Part shown: positions 35,358 through 45,272 of the stretch, piece after piece
Layout: each line of letters starts with the position of its first letter
How positions within the stretch are numbered: the first letter of the stretch is position 1
Assembly: GCA_963720885.1 (NCBI GenBank)
Contig: CAVRGW010000001.1
Span: forward strand, 1-64,000
Length of the DNA: 64,000 nt
From: DATLLN01 sp963720885
GTDB lineage: Bacteria; Actinomycetota; Thermoleophilia; Gaiellales; JAICJC01
Direction of reading: 5' to 3'
Notes under the pieces: generated by a model
Told to the model about the DNA's origin: nothing
The model's input: only the letters and a program-made list of their open reading frames with translations
The model's database searches: none
Made by a program: the position numbers and the translations under genes

Positions 35358-35416
35358 GTGCCGGGCACCGTGCCGGGCACGGTGCCGGGCTCGGTGCCGG
35401 GCACAGTGCCAGGGCC
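35358..35416. repeat. Tandem GTGCCGGGCAC palindrome array
   Basis: Four 12-base units (GTGCCGGGCACC, GTGCCGGGCACG, GTGCCGGGCTCG, GTGCCGGGCACA) plus a decayed fifth. Each unit contains GTGCC-G-GGCAC, so every unit can fold on itself or with any other. The array lies between two convergent genes and may serve as a bidirectional terminator. Confidence 0.8.
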
Positions 35417-35494
35417 AACGCCCGCCGTGACGCGTTCGTGACGCGTTCGCGCGCCCGTTGACGATTCCGGCACAGTGATTCGCGTGTCGCTGTG

Positions 35495-36448
35495 CTACGC
35501 CGGCCGCTGAGCCAGCGACTCCCGGTTCGCCCACAGCCAGTCGAGCTGGGCGAGCGTCGCGTCCACCGGGTCGGGGTCGGTGACACCCAGCGTCTGGCGC
35601 AGCCGCGTCGTGTCGGTGAACACCGGCTGGCGCACGTTCCAGGGGTGGTCGCCCTCCTCCCAGGCGACCGGCTCCAGCTCCCACTCCCAGTCGAACCGCT
35701 CGGCCACCAGCCGGGCCAGGGCGCCGTAGGTGAAGTCGGTGGGATCGGCCACGTTGCACGCCCACAGCCCGTCCGGCGCACGTTCGAGAGCCGCGGCGAC
35801 GGCACGGCCGACGCGGTCGATCGCCACCCTGTGGAACAGCTGCGTGCCGCCGTCCGGGAGCTGCAGCAACCGCTCGCGGCGGGCCACCCGGCCGACCAGA
35901 TACCACTCGCGCAGCACGTAGGGGTGGTCGAACGGGCCGTAGATCGCGCCCGGCCGCAGGATCGTCACGGGCCGGTCGTCGGGCAGGGCGTCCTCCATGG
36001 CCACGTTGTCATGTGAGGCACCGCTGCCGGGCGACGGCCCGCCTCGACGGGGACTGTCCTCGCTGAGCGGCAGCGGATCGCGGGCCAGCTGGGCCGGCGG
36101 GTTCTCGTCGACGCCGGCGTCGGCGCAGTGCCGGTACACGTCCATCGAGCTGACGGCGACGACCCGCCGGGCGCCCGCACGGGCCGCGAGCTCGCCCAGC
36201 TGCCGCGCCTTGGCGCCGGTCGCGCCGCCGGCGAAGGTGTCGACGATCGCGTCGGGGCGCCACGCCTCGGCCGGGCCGCCGAGTGCCAGCAGCGTGTCCC
36301 GCTCGCCGTGGAGGTGCTCGACGTCGCGTGCCCCGTCCGGCTCATGGACGCCCGTGTGGGCCACGGCGACGTCGTGCCCGGCGGCGGTCAGATGCGGCAG
36401 CGACGCGAGCCCGACCGGGCCGGTTCCGCCGATGAACAGCACACGCAT
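35495..36448 (-). CDS. NAD-dependent epimerase/dehydratase-like protein
   Basis: 317 residues from ATG 36,448. Extended SDR fold: MRVLFIGGTGPVGLASLPHL with the GxxGxxG cofactor loop, VVAVSSMDVYR, TILRPGAIYGPFDHPYVLRE and a C-terminal substrate lobe. The usual catalytic YxxxK is not seen; the corresponding region reads GSGASHDNVAMEDALPD. It is therefore an atypical member and may bind a nucleotide without classical epimerase chemistry. It ends near the palindromic array and lies just downstream of the binding lipoprotein gene's stop on the opposite side. Confidence 0.75.
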   Translation of the reverse strand: MRVLFIGGTGPVGLASLPHLTAAGHDVAVAHTGVHEPDGARDVEHLHGERDTLLALGGPAEAWRPDAIVDTFAGGATGAKARQLGELAARAGARRVVAVSSMDVYRHCADAGVDENPPAQLARDPLPLSEDSPRRGGPSPGSGASHDNVAMEDALPDDRPVTILRPGAIYGPFDHPYVLREWYLVGRVARRERLLQLPDGGTQLFHRVAIDRVGRAVAAALERAPDGLWACNVADPTDFTYGALARLVAERFDWEWELEPVAWEEGDHPWNVRQPVFTDTTRLRQTLGVTDPDPVDATLAQLDWLWANRESLAQRPA

Positions 36449-36481
36449 CGCGCCACCATAGCGCAACCGCAGGGTTGCGCG

Positions 36482-38218
36482 TCAGCTCACCTTGTAGGGC
36501 GCGGTGTAGTACTCCTTCGAGTACCCCTCGAGCAGGGTCTTGAAATTCGTCCACGTCTTGGCGTTCGCATCGATGTACTCCTCGTTGACCAGCTGGGTGT
36601 AGAGGAAGTTGTCGTACACGATCTGCTGCATCTGGTAGACGATCTGCTGCCGCTGATCGCGCTCGATCGCCACGCCCTGCTTGGCGTACAGCTCGTCATA
36701 GTCGGCGTTGATCCAGCCGGTGTCGCTCCACGAGCACCACTGGGCACGGGTGACGACCGAGAGCTGGAAGTCCGGGTCGATGTAGCCCGACCACCCCCAC
36801 ATGGCCATGTCGAAGCCGTCGTAGCCGACCGGCGGGTTCTTCGTCCCGTCGCAGGTGTCGCCGGTCTCGGCCGCGTAGGCCGCGGTTGCATCGCCGGCGA
36901 TGTTCAGCGAGACGTCGACGCCGAGCTTGGCGAAGCCCTCCTTGACGATGTCGAAGGCGCGCTCGCCGTTGTATTCGAGGCCGCTCGTCTGCAGGATCTG
37001 GTACTTCATCGGATGCGCCGGCTGGGCGTTCTGGCCGGTGGTCGCGGGCACCATCCGGATGCCGTCCGGGCCGCGGGCGTAGCCGAGCTCGTCCAGCGCC
37101 TGGTTGGCCTTGTCGCAGTCGTAGACCGTCGGCCCGAGGTCGGGGTTCTCCATGTCGGAGATGTGCCCGACGATGCTCTCGACCGTCGTTGCATACCCAG
37201 AGAACACGACGTCGATCATCTTCTTGCGGTCGACGCACTCCGACAGCGCCTGCTTGACCTTCGGGTCGAGCAGCTCGCGGTTCTTCGTCTTGTAGGGGTT
37301 CGAGTTCCAGGTGATGTTGGTTGTCTGCGACCCGGGCACGACGTTGATGTGCAGGTTGGACTGCTGCTTGACGTCGTTGACCGCCTCGAACGGCAGCTTG
37401 TCCACCCACTGCAGCGTCCCATTCTCGAGGTCGCCGATCATCGCGTCGGCGTTCGTATAGAACTGCAGCACGACGGCGTCGGCGTTCGATGGAGTGCCGT
37501 AGTAGTTCGGGTTCGGCCGGAACACGACCTTGCCCTTGGGCTGGAAGCTCTGGATGGTGTAGGCGCCCCCGGTCACGAACGTGTCGGGATGCGCCTCCGG
37601 CTTGTACGCCTTCAGACCCTTCCCGTCGGAACCCATCAGCGGCTTCCACTGGTGCTCGGGCACCAGGAATACCGTCTCCAGCTGCTGCAGCGCGTTGCCG
37701 ATCGGCCCGTCGTAGTGGACGACCAGCGTCGTCGGATCGGCGGCCACGGCCTCCTTGACGTGCGCCACGCCCGCGGCGGCCACCGCGGCCGGGCCGTTGC
37801 GGTACTTGACGATCGTGTTGATCGTCCACGCCGCGTCCTCGGCGGTCATCGGCTGGCCGTCCGACCACTTGGTGTTCGGCTTCAGGTGAAACGTCCAGTC
37901 CTTGCCGTCCGCCGAATGCTCCCACGAATCCGCCCAGTCGCCGACGATCACCAGCTTGTTCGGGTCGTCCTTGGACAGCGCGTACTGCACCAGCTGCGGA
38001 TAGAGCACGATCAACGCGTTGTACGACTGCAGCGTGATGTAGTGGAAGGGGTTCAGCGAGTCGATGTAATCGGTCGTGCCGACGGTCAGGATGCCGCCCT
38101 TGTGCGGACCGCTCCCGGTGCCGCCGCTGTCGTCGCTCGACGACCCGCCGCCGCAGCCCGCAGCCAGGACGATCACGGCCGCGGTGGCGGCCAGGGCAAC
38201 GAGCCTGCGTCGTCTCAC
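36482..38218 (-). CDS. ABC transporter substrate-binding lipoprotein, peptide/nickel type
   Basis: 578 residues from GTG 38,218, with GGGAGGAAGGGG just upstream. Signal peptide with lipobox LAAGC, followed by a Gly/Ser linker (GGGSSSDDSGGTGSG) and an SBP_bac_5 (family 5) domain: GGILTVGTTDYIDSLNPFHY, WEHSADGKDWTFHLKPNTKW, SDGQPMTAEDAAWTIN, GAYTIQSFQPKGKVVFRPNP then NYYG. The C-terminal lobe ends ADYDELYAKQGVAIERDQRQ. Likely captures peptides or sugars at the outer membrane face of the cell. No permease or ATPase genes adjoin. Divergent from the CocE hydrolase gene. Confidence 0.9.
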   Translation of the reverse strand: MRRRRLVALAATAAVIVLAAGCGGGSSSDDSGGTGSGPHKGGILTVGTTDYIDSLNPFHYITLQSYNALIVLYPQLVQYALSKDDPNKLVIVGDWADSWEHSADGKDWTFHLKPNTKWSDGQPMTAEDAAWTINTIVKYRNGPAAVAAAGVAHVKEAVAADPTTLVVHYDGPIGNALQQLETVFLVPEHQWKPLMGSDGKGLKAYKPEAHPDTFVTGGAYTIQSFQPKGKVVFRPNPNYYGTPSNADAVVLQFYTNADAMIGDLENGTLQWVDKLPFEAVNDVKQQSNLHINVVPGSQTTNITWNSNPYKTKNRELLDPKVKQALSECVDRKKMIDVVFSGYATTVESIVGHISDMENPDLGPTVYDCDKANQALDELGYARGPDGIRMVPATTGQNAQPAHPMKYQILQTSGLEYNGERAFDIVKEGFAKLGVDVSLNIAGDATAAYAAETGDTCDGTKNPPVGYDGFDMAMWGWSGYIDPDFQLSVVTRAQWCSWSDTGWINADYDELYAKQGVAIERDQRQQIVYQMQQIVYDNFLYTQLVNEEYIDANAKTWTNFKTLLEGYSKEYYTAPYKVS

Positions 38219-38288
38219 GTCTGTCCCCTTCCTCCCAGAGCGCGGCACGATACCGGAGATCCCGGAGGGTGCCTAGACTCTCCGCCTC

Positions 38289-40195
38289 GTGTCCGAGTCG
38301 AACGTCTTCATCCCGATGGCCGACGGCGTGCGCCTGGCGGCCACCCTCTACCTTCCTGAGACGCCGGGTCCGTGGCCGGCGTTGGTCGAGGCCTACCCGT
38401 ACCGCAAGGACGACATCTCGGTCTGGCCGGACGACTACCGGCGCCTGCGCGACGAGGGCGACTACGCCGTCTGCCGGCTGGACACGCGGGGCACCGGCAC
38501 ATCGGACGGCGTCGCCGTGGCCGAGTACCCGCCGGGCGAGGCCGACGACCTGTGCGCGGCGATCGAGTGGCTGGCCGCCCAGGACTGGTGCACAGGCGCG
38601 GTGGGCATGTTCGGCACGTCCTACGCCGGCTTCGCGACGCTGCACGTAGGCATGCGGCCGCCGCCCGAGCTGAAGGCGATCGTCCCGATCTACGCGACGG
38701 ACGACCGCTACACCGACGACGTCCATTTCGCCGGCGGCGTCCGCAAGGCCATCGAGTTCGGCTACCCGCTGTTCATGGTGTCGATGAACGCGCTGCCGCC
38801 GGTGCCCGCCCTGGCCGGCGAGGGATGGCGCGAGCACTGGCTGCGGCGGATCGACGAGCTGGTGCCGTGGTTCGGGTCGATCGAGGAGCAGTCGGACGGG
38901 CCGTTCTGGCGCCAGGGCTCCGTGCGGCCGGACTACGACCTGATCCGCGTACCGACGATGATCGTCGGCGGCTGGAGCGACCTCTACCGCAGCGCGGCGC
39001 TGCGGCTGTTCGAGCACCTCCAGGTGCCGAAGCGGCTGCTGATGGGGCCGTGGAGCCACATGGAGCCGAACGGCTCGATCCCCGGGCCGCGGATCGACCA
39101 CATTCACGAGCTGATCCGCTGGTTCGACCGGTGGCTGCGCGACGCCGACAACGGCATCGACCGGGAACCGCCGATCGTCGTGTTTGCTCGCAGGACGACG
39201 AGGCCGGAGCCCGACCTGGACACGTACGAGGGCGAGTGGCGGTTCGAGCCGGCGTGGCCACCGCAGCGCTCGCGCGAGCTGTGGCTCGCCCTCATCAGCG
39301 GGTCGCTCGACGTGCGCGGCGACGTGGGCATCGCCGGGCACATCCGCGGCTCCTACCCGCCGCCGTACGGCCTGCCGCTCGACCAGCGGACGGAGGACGT
39401 CCACTCGCTGGTCACCGACTGGCCGGTGCAGCGGGAGCTGGAGATCCTCGGCGTGCCCGCCGTCGAGCTGACGGTGCGCTCCTCGCACCCGGTCGCGTAC
39501 CTCGCGGTCCGGCTGTGCGAGGTGCTGCCCGACGGAACGTCGATTCTGGTGTCGCGCGGCATCCTCAATCTGACGCACCGGGAGTCGCACGCCGATCCCG
39601 AGCCGCTGGCTTCCGGCGAGCCGTACGAGGTGCGGATCGAGCTCGACGCCACGTCGTGGACGTTCACGCCGGGCAGCCGGATCCGCATGGCGATCGCCGG
39701 CAGTGACTGGCCGAACGCCTGGCCGCCGCCGCGCGGCGGCGACGCTGACGGTGGACGGCGGTGCCGCTGCTGCTCCCCGAGCTGGACGGGCCACCGCCGA
39801 TCGCCGACCCGCCGCCGATCGTGCCGGTGCCCGGACGGCTCGACGGCGTGGGCGAGGGCGCGACGTGGCTGATCGAGCGCGACGTCTACCGCCGCGAGAC
39901 GCGGGTGACGGTGCATGGCACCGTGCACAACGAGCTCGCCGACGGAGGCTTCGCGCGCCATGACGACCGCGTTCGCGCCGTCGTCACCCCACACGAGCCG
40001 GGCAACGCGTGGGTCGAGTCGACCGCCGAGTACGAGGTGCGGTGGCCGCAGGTCACGGCCCGGACGGTCGCCGACCTGACGCTTCGAAGCGACGCCGGCA
40101 CCTACGTCTTCGACCTGGTGCTCGAGGTGTTCGAGAACGGTGAGCCGCTGGCCCGGCGCGAGTGGCACCGCACCGTCGCGCGGAAGCTGCAGTAG
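38289..40195 (+). CDS. CocE/NonD family hydrolase, frameshifted near 3' end
   Basis: An alpha/beta hydrolase of the X-Pro dipeptidyl peptidase/cocaine esterase class. From GTG 38,289: MADGVRLAATLYLPE, YAVCRLDTRGTGTSDG and nucleophile motif GMFGTSYAGFATL (GxSYxG, Ser in GTSYAG), then PTMIVGGWSDLYRSAALRLF and LLMGPWSHMEPNGS with the catalytic His. The C-terminal jelly-roll domain begins near residue 300. Frames change near 39,735 and near 39,758, after which VPLLLPELDGPPPIADPPP continues to ARKLQ at 40,195. Restored length is about 634 residues. It begins a run of genes with the proline iminopeptidase-like hydrolase and an ornithine cyclodeaminase homologue. Confidence 0.85.
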
Positions 40196-40225
40196 CAGCG
40201 GAGTAGACCCGGTAGGGTCAGGGTC

Positions 40226-41112
40226 GTGACGCAGACCGTCGAGCTGCCCGGCGGCCGCCGGGCCACCTACGAGGTGATCGGCGAGGGCGAGCCGGCCGTG
40301 ATGCTGCCCGGGGGACCGGGTCTGGCCGCCGGCTACATGCGGTCGACCGCGGAGCTGTTCGCCGGCGTCTGGCGGAGCTACCTGATCGACCCGCATGGCT
40401 CCGGTGGCTCGACTGCGCCGGACGATCCCGCCCAGTACTCGCCCGAGGGCCACGTCGTCTTCTACGACGAGGTGCGCGGCGCGCTCGGCCTGCCGCCGCT
40501 GACGGTGGTGGGCCACTCGTTCGGTGCGACCACCGCGCTCACCTACGCCGCCCTGCTCCCGGACGCGGTGACCCGCACCGTGGCGCTCGCCCCATTCGGC
40601 TTCGGCACCGACGTCGACGAGGCGGGCGGCGGCGACGCCGCGGCCGAGATGGAGGCGGCGGTCAGCCGTCACGCGGCGTCCGACTGGTATCCCCGCGCGC
40701 AGACGCCTGGGACAGCTGGACGGAGCGCGTGCTCGCCGCGGACGACCCGGCCATCGTGGACGAGCTGTTCAGCGCCGCGCTGCCGCTGTACTTCGCGTAC
40801 CCCGACCGGCCCGATGTGGCCCGGGCGATCGACGGCCTTCGCGGCGACCTGCGCAGCGACCTCGCGGCATCGAAGGCGTGGGAGAACGGCCTGTACCAGA
40901 CCATCGATCTGCGGCCGCTGCTCCCACAGATCGCGACGCCGGCGTTGATCGTGGCGGGCGAGCTCGACCTGATCTGTGGGCCGGCACAGGCGCGCCCGAT
41001 CGCCGGCGGGATCCGCCACGCGACGCTCGACCTGATCCCCGAGTGCGGCCACTGGCCCGTGCAGGAGGCACCGGAGGAGCTGCGGCGGATCGTCGCCGCC
41101 TGGCTCGCGTGA
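40226..41112 (+). CDS. Alpha/beta hydrolase, proline iminopeptidase-like, frameshifted
   Basis: About 295 residues from GTG 40,226. Oxyanion strand VMLPGGPGLAAGYM, IDPHGSGGSTAPDDPAQYSP and nucleophile elbow VVGHSFGATTALTYAALLPD (GHSFG). The frame shifts near 40,710; the rest, LAADDPAIVDELFSAALPLY, PALIVAGELDLICGP and ECGHWPVQEAPEEL, supplies the catalytic Asp and His. The family includes proline iminopeptidases and related peptide or amide hydrolases. The stop overlaps the next gene's GTG, giving coupled translation. Confidence 0.82.
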
Positions 41113-42134
41113 CCGGCCGCTCGCTCGACCTGCTCTTCCTGAGCGCGGACGACATCAGCTCGCTCGACCTCCAGCCGGCCGAGGTGCTCGATGCCGTCGA
41201 GCAGGGACTCCGCGCCCACGGCCTGGGCGAGGTCGTGATGCCGCCGAAGGATCACCTGTCGGTCGAGGAGCAGTTCCAGGGGCACTTCAACATCCTCAAG
41301 GCGTACGTCCCGGCGTTCGGCTTCGCCGGCGTCAAGGTGATCGGCGACTACGTCGACAACTACCGGCACGACCTCCCGTCGGAGCTGGCCCTGCTCACGC
41401 TCTATCAGGCCGAGACCGGTACGCCCGTGGCGATCATGGATGCCACCGAGCTGACCTGGATGCGCACCGGCGCCGTCACCGCCCTCGGCGCCAAGCATCT
41501 GGCGCGCCGCACCAGCAAGGTGGTCGGCCACATCGGCGCGCGCGGCACTGCCGGGTACAACCTCCGTTACCTCGACCACCTGTACGACCTCGACGAGATC
41601 CGCGTCACCAGCCGGCGGCCGGAGTCGCGGGAGCGGTTCGCCGCCGAGATGAGCGGGATCCTCGGCAAGCAGGTGGTGGCCGTCTCGGACGTCGAGACGG
41701 CCGTTGCCGGCGCGGACATCGTCGTCGACGCGTCGCGCCTGTCCGAGGAGCGCACCATCCTGGAGAACCGGTGGCTCGAGCCCGGGGCCCTGGTCATGCC
41801 ATACGGCGCGGTGCGGTCGACCGATCCGCAGCTGCCGCTGATCGCCGACCGGTTCGTCGTCGACGACTGGCGGCAGGCGGCCGGCTCCGAGCACGGCCAG
41901 TACTTCACGCTGATCCGCGACGGGCGGCTGACCCGCGACGACGTCTACGCGGAGATCGGCGAGATCGTCGCCGGCGCGAAGCCGGGCCGGGAGCGTGACG
42001 ACCAGCTGATCGTGTTCTGGCATCGCGGGTTCGCGATCAGCGACATCGCCGTCGGCAGCCTGGCACTGCGCCGCGCACAGGAGCTGGGCCTGGGGACGCG
42101 CGTTGCGATGGCATCGGCCGTTCGCGAACGCTGA
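41109..42134 (+). CDS. Ornithine cyclodeaminase/mu-crystallin family protein
   Basis: 341 residues from a GTG that overlaps the upstream TGA. LDLLFLSADDISSLDLQPAE, KVIGDYVDNYRHDLPSELAL, LTLYQAETGTPVAIMDATEL then TWMRTGAVTALGAKHLARRT follow the family; VVGHIGARGTAGYNLRYLDH is the NAD-binding loop. Members include ornithine and alanine dehydrogenases, ketimine reductases and enzymes for staphyloferrin-type amino acids. Placed after two peptidase-like hydrolases, it may process an amino acid released by them. The frame is intact. Confidence 0.88.
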   Translation: MTGRSLDLLFLSADDISSLDLQPAEVLDAVEQGLRAHGLGEVVMPPKDHLSVEEQFQGHFNILKAYVPAFGFAGVKVIGDYVDNYRHDLPSELALLTLYQAETGTPVAIMDATELTWMRTGAVTALGAKHLARRTSKVVGHIGARGTAGYNLRYLDHLYDLDEIRVTSRRPESRERFAAEMSGILGKQVVAVSDVETAVAGADIVVDASRLSEERTILENRWLEPGALVMPYGAVRSTDPQLPLIADRFVVDDWRQAAGSEHGQYFTLIRDGRLTRDDVYAEIGEIVAGAKPGRERDDQLIVFWHRGFAISDIAVGSLALRRAQELGLGTRVAMASAVRER

Positions 42135-42216
42135 TTCGGTTTTCCACGAGCGCCCTTGATTAGACCCTCCGGCCGATTGCGCGATATGCTCGGTTCCGCG
42201 AAAGGAGACCGGCTCC

Positions 42217-42510
42217 GTGGCCTCAGTGGTGTTCGTGATCGCGACCGCCGTGCTCGCCCTCTGGGTCGACGCGCGGTTCCCCGGGCTGGCGCCCGCTGAG
42301 GTGATGCGCACCGGCATCCACATCGGCATCGCATTCGTCGCCAGCACGGTGGCCGCGCCGATCGTGTCCGACGTCGTGATCGACACCGGCTTGCCCCTGG
42401 CCCGCCTGGCCGCACTGGCGGTCGTGCTGGTGGCGCTGGGCTACCTCTTCCTGACCGTGATCTGGGTGATCAAGCTGGCTCAGGGCCCGATGCGCAGCAT
42501 GATGCGCTGA
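42217..42510 (+). CDS. Small three-span membrane protein
   Basis: 97 residues from GTG 42,217, preceded by AAAGGAG. Three hydrophobic segments: FVIATAVLALWVDARFPGL, GIHIGIAFVASTVAAPIVSD and AALAVVLVALGYLFLTVIWV. The ALWVDARFPGLAP stretch matches ALAIWIDLRFPRLRP in the protein at 52,369, so the two are paralogues. They sit just outside the two ends of the Flp/Tad cluster. No known family; its stop is five bases from the convergent tadC stop. Confidence 0.65.
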   Translation: MASVVFVIATAVLALWVDARFPGLAPAEVMRTGIHIGIAFVASTVAAPIVSDVVIDTGLPLARLAALAVVLVALGYLFLTVIWVIKLAQGPMRSMMR

Positions 42511-42514
42511 CGGC

Positions 42515-43414
42515 TCAGCCGCCCAGCGTGTTCATGATCGCGATGATGCCCGGCCCGGCGGTGATGATCAGGATCGCCGGGAAGAAGCAGATCGCCAGCG
42601 GGAACACCATCTTCACCGGAGCCTTCTGCGCCAGCTCGTCGGCGAGCGCCTTCTTGCGGGCGCGGGCGTCGATCGCCAGCGCCTTCAGGGTCTGCCCGAT
42701 CGAGACGCCCATCGACTCACCCTGGGCCATCGTCCGCGCGAACGACCGCACCGTCGGCGTGTCGGCGCGCTCGGCCAGCCGGCGCAGCGCCTCCTGGCGG
42801 CTCTGACCGACGCGGATCTCGTTCAGCATCAGCCGCACCTCGTCGGCCAGCGGGCCGTGCAGCCGCTCGGCGGCGATCTTCATCGACTGGTCGAGTCCGA
42901 GGCCCGCCTGCACGGTGATCGCAAGCAGGTCGATGAAGTCGGCCGCGTCGCGCTCGATCTGGGCGAGCCGGCGGGTGATCCGCGCGGAGAGCATGGGATC
43001 GGGCAGGAGCCAGCCCAGCAGTGGGGCGGCCACGAGGACGACAAGGGAGATCAGCGGCCTGTCGGATCCCCGGGCGTACAGCAGGGCCACCGTGCCCAGC
43101 ACCATCGCCGCCAGCACCCGCAGCATCAGGAACCGGGCGGGACGGGCGTCGTACAGACCGGCCTGGATCAGCCGCAGCTTGAGACGGCTCTCGTAGTCGG
43201 CCGGCGTGAACCGCCGCGCGATCGAGGCGAACCGGTTTTCGAGCGTCAGGTTGCCGGCGTCACGTCCTCGCACCGGCACGACCGGCTCGGCTCCGTAGCC
43301 GTAGCTGCCGACGGATCGGATCGCCTCGGCGGTCGTCCTCCGGCTGATCCGCACGGACACGCCGAGGACGAGGACGCTGGCGGCAAGCAGCAGGCTGGCG
43401 AACACGATCAGCAT
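42515..43414 (-). CDS. tadC: Tad pilus inner-membrane platform protein TadC
   Basis: 299 residues, type II secretion F (T2SSF) domain in the second half: DAADFIDLLAITVQAGLGLD, then AERLHGPLADEVRLMLNEIR and RSFARTMAQGESMGVSIGQT. Hydrophobic helices at the N-terminus (VFASLLLAASVLVLGVSV), near 110-150, and at the end (VFPLAICFFPAILIITAGPG). TadC pairs with TadB as the platform on which the ATPase TadA acts. Last gene of the operon; one base separates it from the TadB fusion gene upstream. Confidence 0.9.
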   Translation of the reverse strand: MLIVFASLLLAASVLVLGVSVRISRRTTAEAIRSVGSYGYGAEPVVPVRGRDAGNLTLENRFASIARRFTPADYESRLKLRLIQAGLYDARPARFLMLRVLAAMVLGTVALLYARGSDRPLISLVVLVAAPLLGWLLPDPMLSARITRRLAQIERDAADFIDLLAITVQAGLGLDQSMKIAAERLHGPLADEVRLMLNEIRVGQSRQEALRRLAERADTPTVRSFARTMAQGESMGVSIGQTLKALAIDARARKKALADELAQKAPVKMVFPLAICFFPAILIITAGPGIIAIMNTLGG

Positions 43415-43415
43415 G

Positions 43416-45272
43416 TCAGACCTCGATCTCCGTAATCTGCTTCAGCCAGAACGAGCCGATGATCACCGACACGACGGCCACGACGACCAGCAGCAGGCCG
43501 AGCGGCGAGTAGAGCTGCTGTAGATAGGTTGGCGAGAGGACGAAGAACATCGCTGCCATCGCGAACGGCATGATCGTCAGCACCCACCGCGACATGCGAC
43601 CCTGGGCGGTGAGCGCCTGGATCTGGTCGCGCAGACGGTGCCGCTGACGCACCGTCTCGGCCACGATGTCGAACATCTCCGCCATGTTGCCGCCGGCCTG
43701 ATGCTGCACGCGGGCGACCAGCGCGATCCACTGCAGGTCGCGGTTCCCGACGCGCAGCACCATCTCGTCGAGCGCGTCCTCGACGGCGATCCCCAGCCGC
43801 GTGCGGCGGACGGTCTCCTGCCACTCGGCGGCCACCCGGTCGTCTGCTTCCTCGGCAACGTGGGCGATCGCCTGCAACAGCGAGTGGCCCGCCCGCAGCG
43901 ACGACGCCAGCACCGTCAGCGAGTCGGCGAGCGTGCTGTCGAAGTGGGCGTACCACGATGAAGCGCGCCTGGTGACGTACACCCAGGCGATAATCGGACC
44001 CAGCGGAGCGATCACGATCGCGGTCAGGGGACGCTTGGTCACCACCGCCACGACGATCGCCGCCACGACACTCGCTCCGGCTGCCAGCAGCACGATCCGG
44101 CCCGGACGCTGGTCGATGCCTCCGCGCTCGACGTCGGCGTCGAACCGTGTCCAGACACCGCGCGGCGTCCATCGGCCCGCCAGGGGCTTGTCCGGCCGCA
44201 CGGGGGTGATCTCAGGAACCGACGACGATCCCGAGGGCGACCCCGGCCCGTACTTGCGAAGGCGCTTCGCCGGCGCAACCCGTAGCGGGCGGATCGCCAG
44301 GAACGCACCCAGCAGCACTGCGGTGCCGACCGCCAGCGCGAGACCGGCGACGGCCAGGTTCGACCCCAGCAGACCACCGTCCTCGTGCGGGCCGGATGAC
44401 GGCGCAACGGCTGCTCCCTCAGGCACCGTGTAGCGCTGCTCCGCGACGGCCGACCCCAGCCGGGCCCGGACGACGACGGTCTCACCTGCGGTCCGCTGCT
44501 GCGACGTGTAGCTGAGCAGGTACTGATGGTTGAGCCGGCGGGCCAGGCCCGCGTACACCGACGTCAGCTGGTCGGCCGACTGCACCTCGATGAACTCGCC
44601 GCCCGTGCGGTCGACGATCGCCTGCAGATCGCCGCGGTCGAGCTTCGCGCCGGCCAGGCCGACTGCGAACACGCGGACATGCGCGCCGCTGACGACCTTC
44701 AACGCGCTGTGCACGTCGGCAACGCTGGCGTTGTCCCGCCCGTCGGTCAGCAGCACGATGGCCCGGGTGGTCGAGTCGCGGCCCGCGAGCTGCTGGCCCG
44801 CGGCGACGACCGCGTCCCAGAGCGCAGTCTTCGGGCTCGGCGTGACGTTGGTCAGCGCATCGCCTGGATCGCCGGTCTGCGTCGACCAGGGCACGATCAG
44901 CTGCGGGGTGCGGGCGAACGTGAAGACCGCCGCCTCCGACCTCGCCGGCTTACCGGCGATCAGCGTGCGTGCGGCATCCACTGCGGAGGTCAACGCCTCG
45001 CCGCGCATGCTGTTGCTGGAGTCGATCAGGACGGCGATCGAGAGTGGACGTCGGTCCTCGCCGACGGCGCGGATGCGCGGGTTGACGGGCACGCCGTTCT
45101 CGGTGACCTGGATGTCGCCCGGAGCCGTGTTCGGCGGCAGCGTCAGCACCAGCTCACGCTGCGGGAACTTGGCGTCGGGTGCGAGCGAGAGGGACAGCCG
45201 GTCGGCGCCGGCGGCCGGTGACACGACCGCCAGCGCCGACACGATCCCGCCGATCAGTGCGAGCTTCCTCAT
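43416..45272 (-). CDS. von Willebrand A domain fused to TadB platform protein
   Basis: 618 residues. Signal peptide (MRKLALIGGIVSALAVVSPA), then a vWA domain (about 70-265) with complete MIDAS signature IAVLIDSSNSM (DxSxS) and IVLLTDGRDNAS. A helix at about 305 (LAVAGLALAVGTAVLLGAFL) leads to a TadB-type T2SSF domain (about 430-600): LADSLTVLASSLRAGHSLLQ, DDRVAAEWQETVRRTRLG. TadB proteins normally lack a vWA domain, although actinobacterial fusions are known. It places an extracellular adhesion-like domain on the pilus platform. Overlaps tadA by four bases (ATGA). Confidence 0.9.
   Translation of the reverse strand: MRKLALIGGIVSALAVVSPAAGADRLSLSLAPDAKFPQRELVLTLPPNTAPGDIQVTENGVPVNPRIRAVGEDRRPLSIAVLIDSSNSMRGEALTSAVDAARTLIAGKPARSEAAVFTFARTPQLIVPWSTQTGDPGDALTNVTPSPKTALWDAVVAAGQQLAGRDSTTRAIVLLTDGRDNASVADVHSALKVVSGAHVRVFAVGLAGAKLDRGDLQAIVDRTGGEFIEVQSADQLTSVYAGLARRLNHQYLLSYTSQQRTAGETVVVRARLGSAVAEQRYTVPEGAAVAPSSGPHEDGGLLGSNLAVAGLALAVGTAVLLGAFLAIRPLRVAPAKRLRKYGPGSPSGSSSVPEITPVRPDKPLAGRWTPRGVWTRFDADVERGGIDQRPGRIVLLAAGASVVAAIVVAVVTKRPLTAIVIAPLGPIIAWVYVTRRASSWYAHFDSTLADSLTVLASSLRAGHSLLQAIAHVAEEADDRVAAEWQETVRRTRLGIAVEDALDEMVLRVGNRDLQWIALVARVQHQAGGNMAEMFDIVAETVRQRHRLRDQIQALTAQGRMSRWVLTIMPFAMAAMFFVLSPTYLQQLYSPLGLLLVVVAVVSVIIGSFWLKQITEIEV

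Noticed and set aside
35183..35473. Protein with repeated VPGT units on the minus strand
   Set aside because: It is the translation of the palindromic DNA array and has no other coding features.
36696..39794. A 1,032-residue open frame on the minus strand
   Set aside because: It is Arg/Pro/Ala-rich shadow of the binding-protein and hydrolase genes on this high-GC segment; no domains, and it overlaps well-supported genes on both strands.
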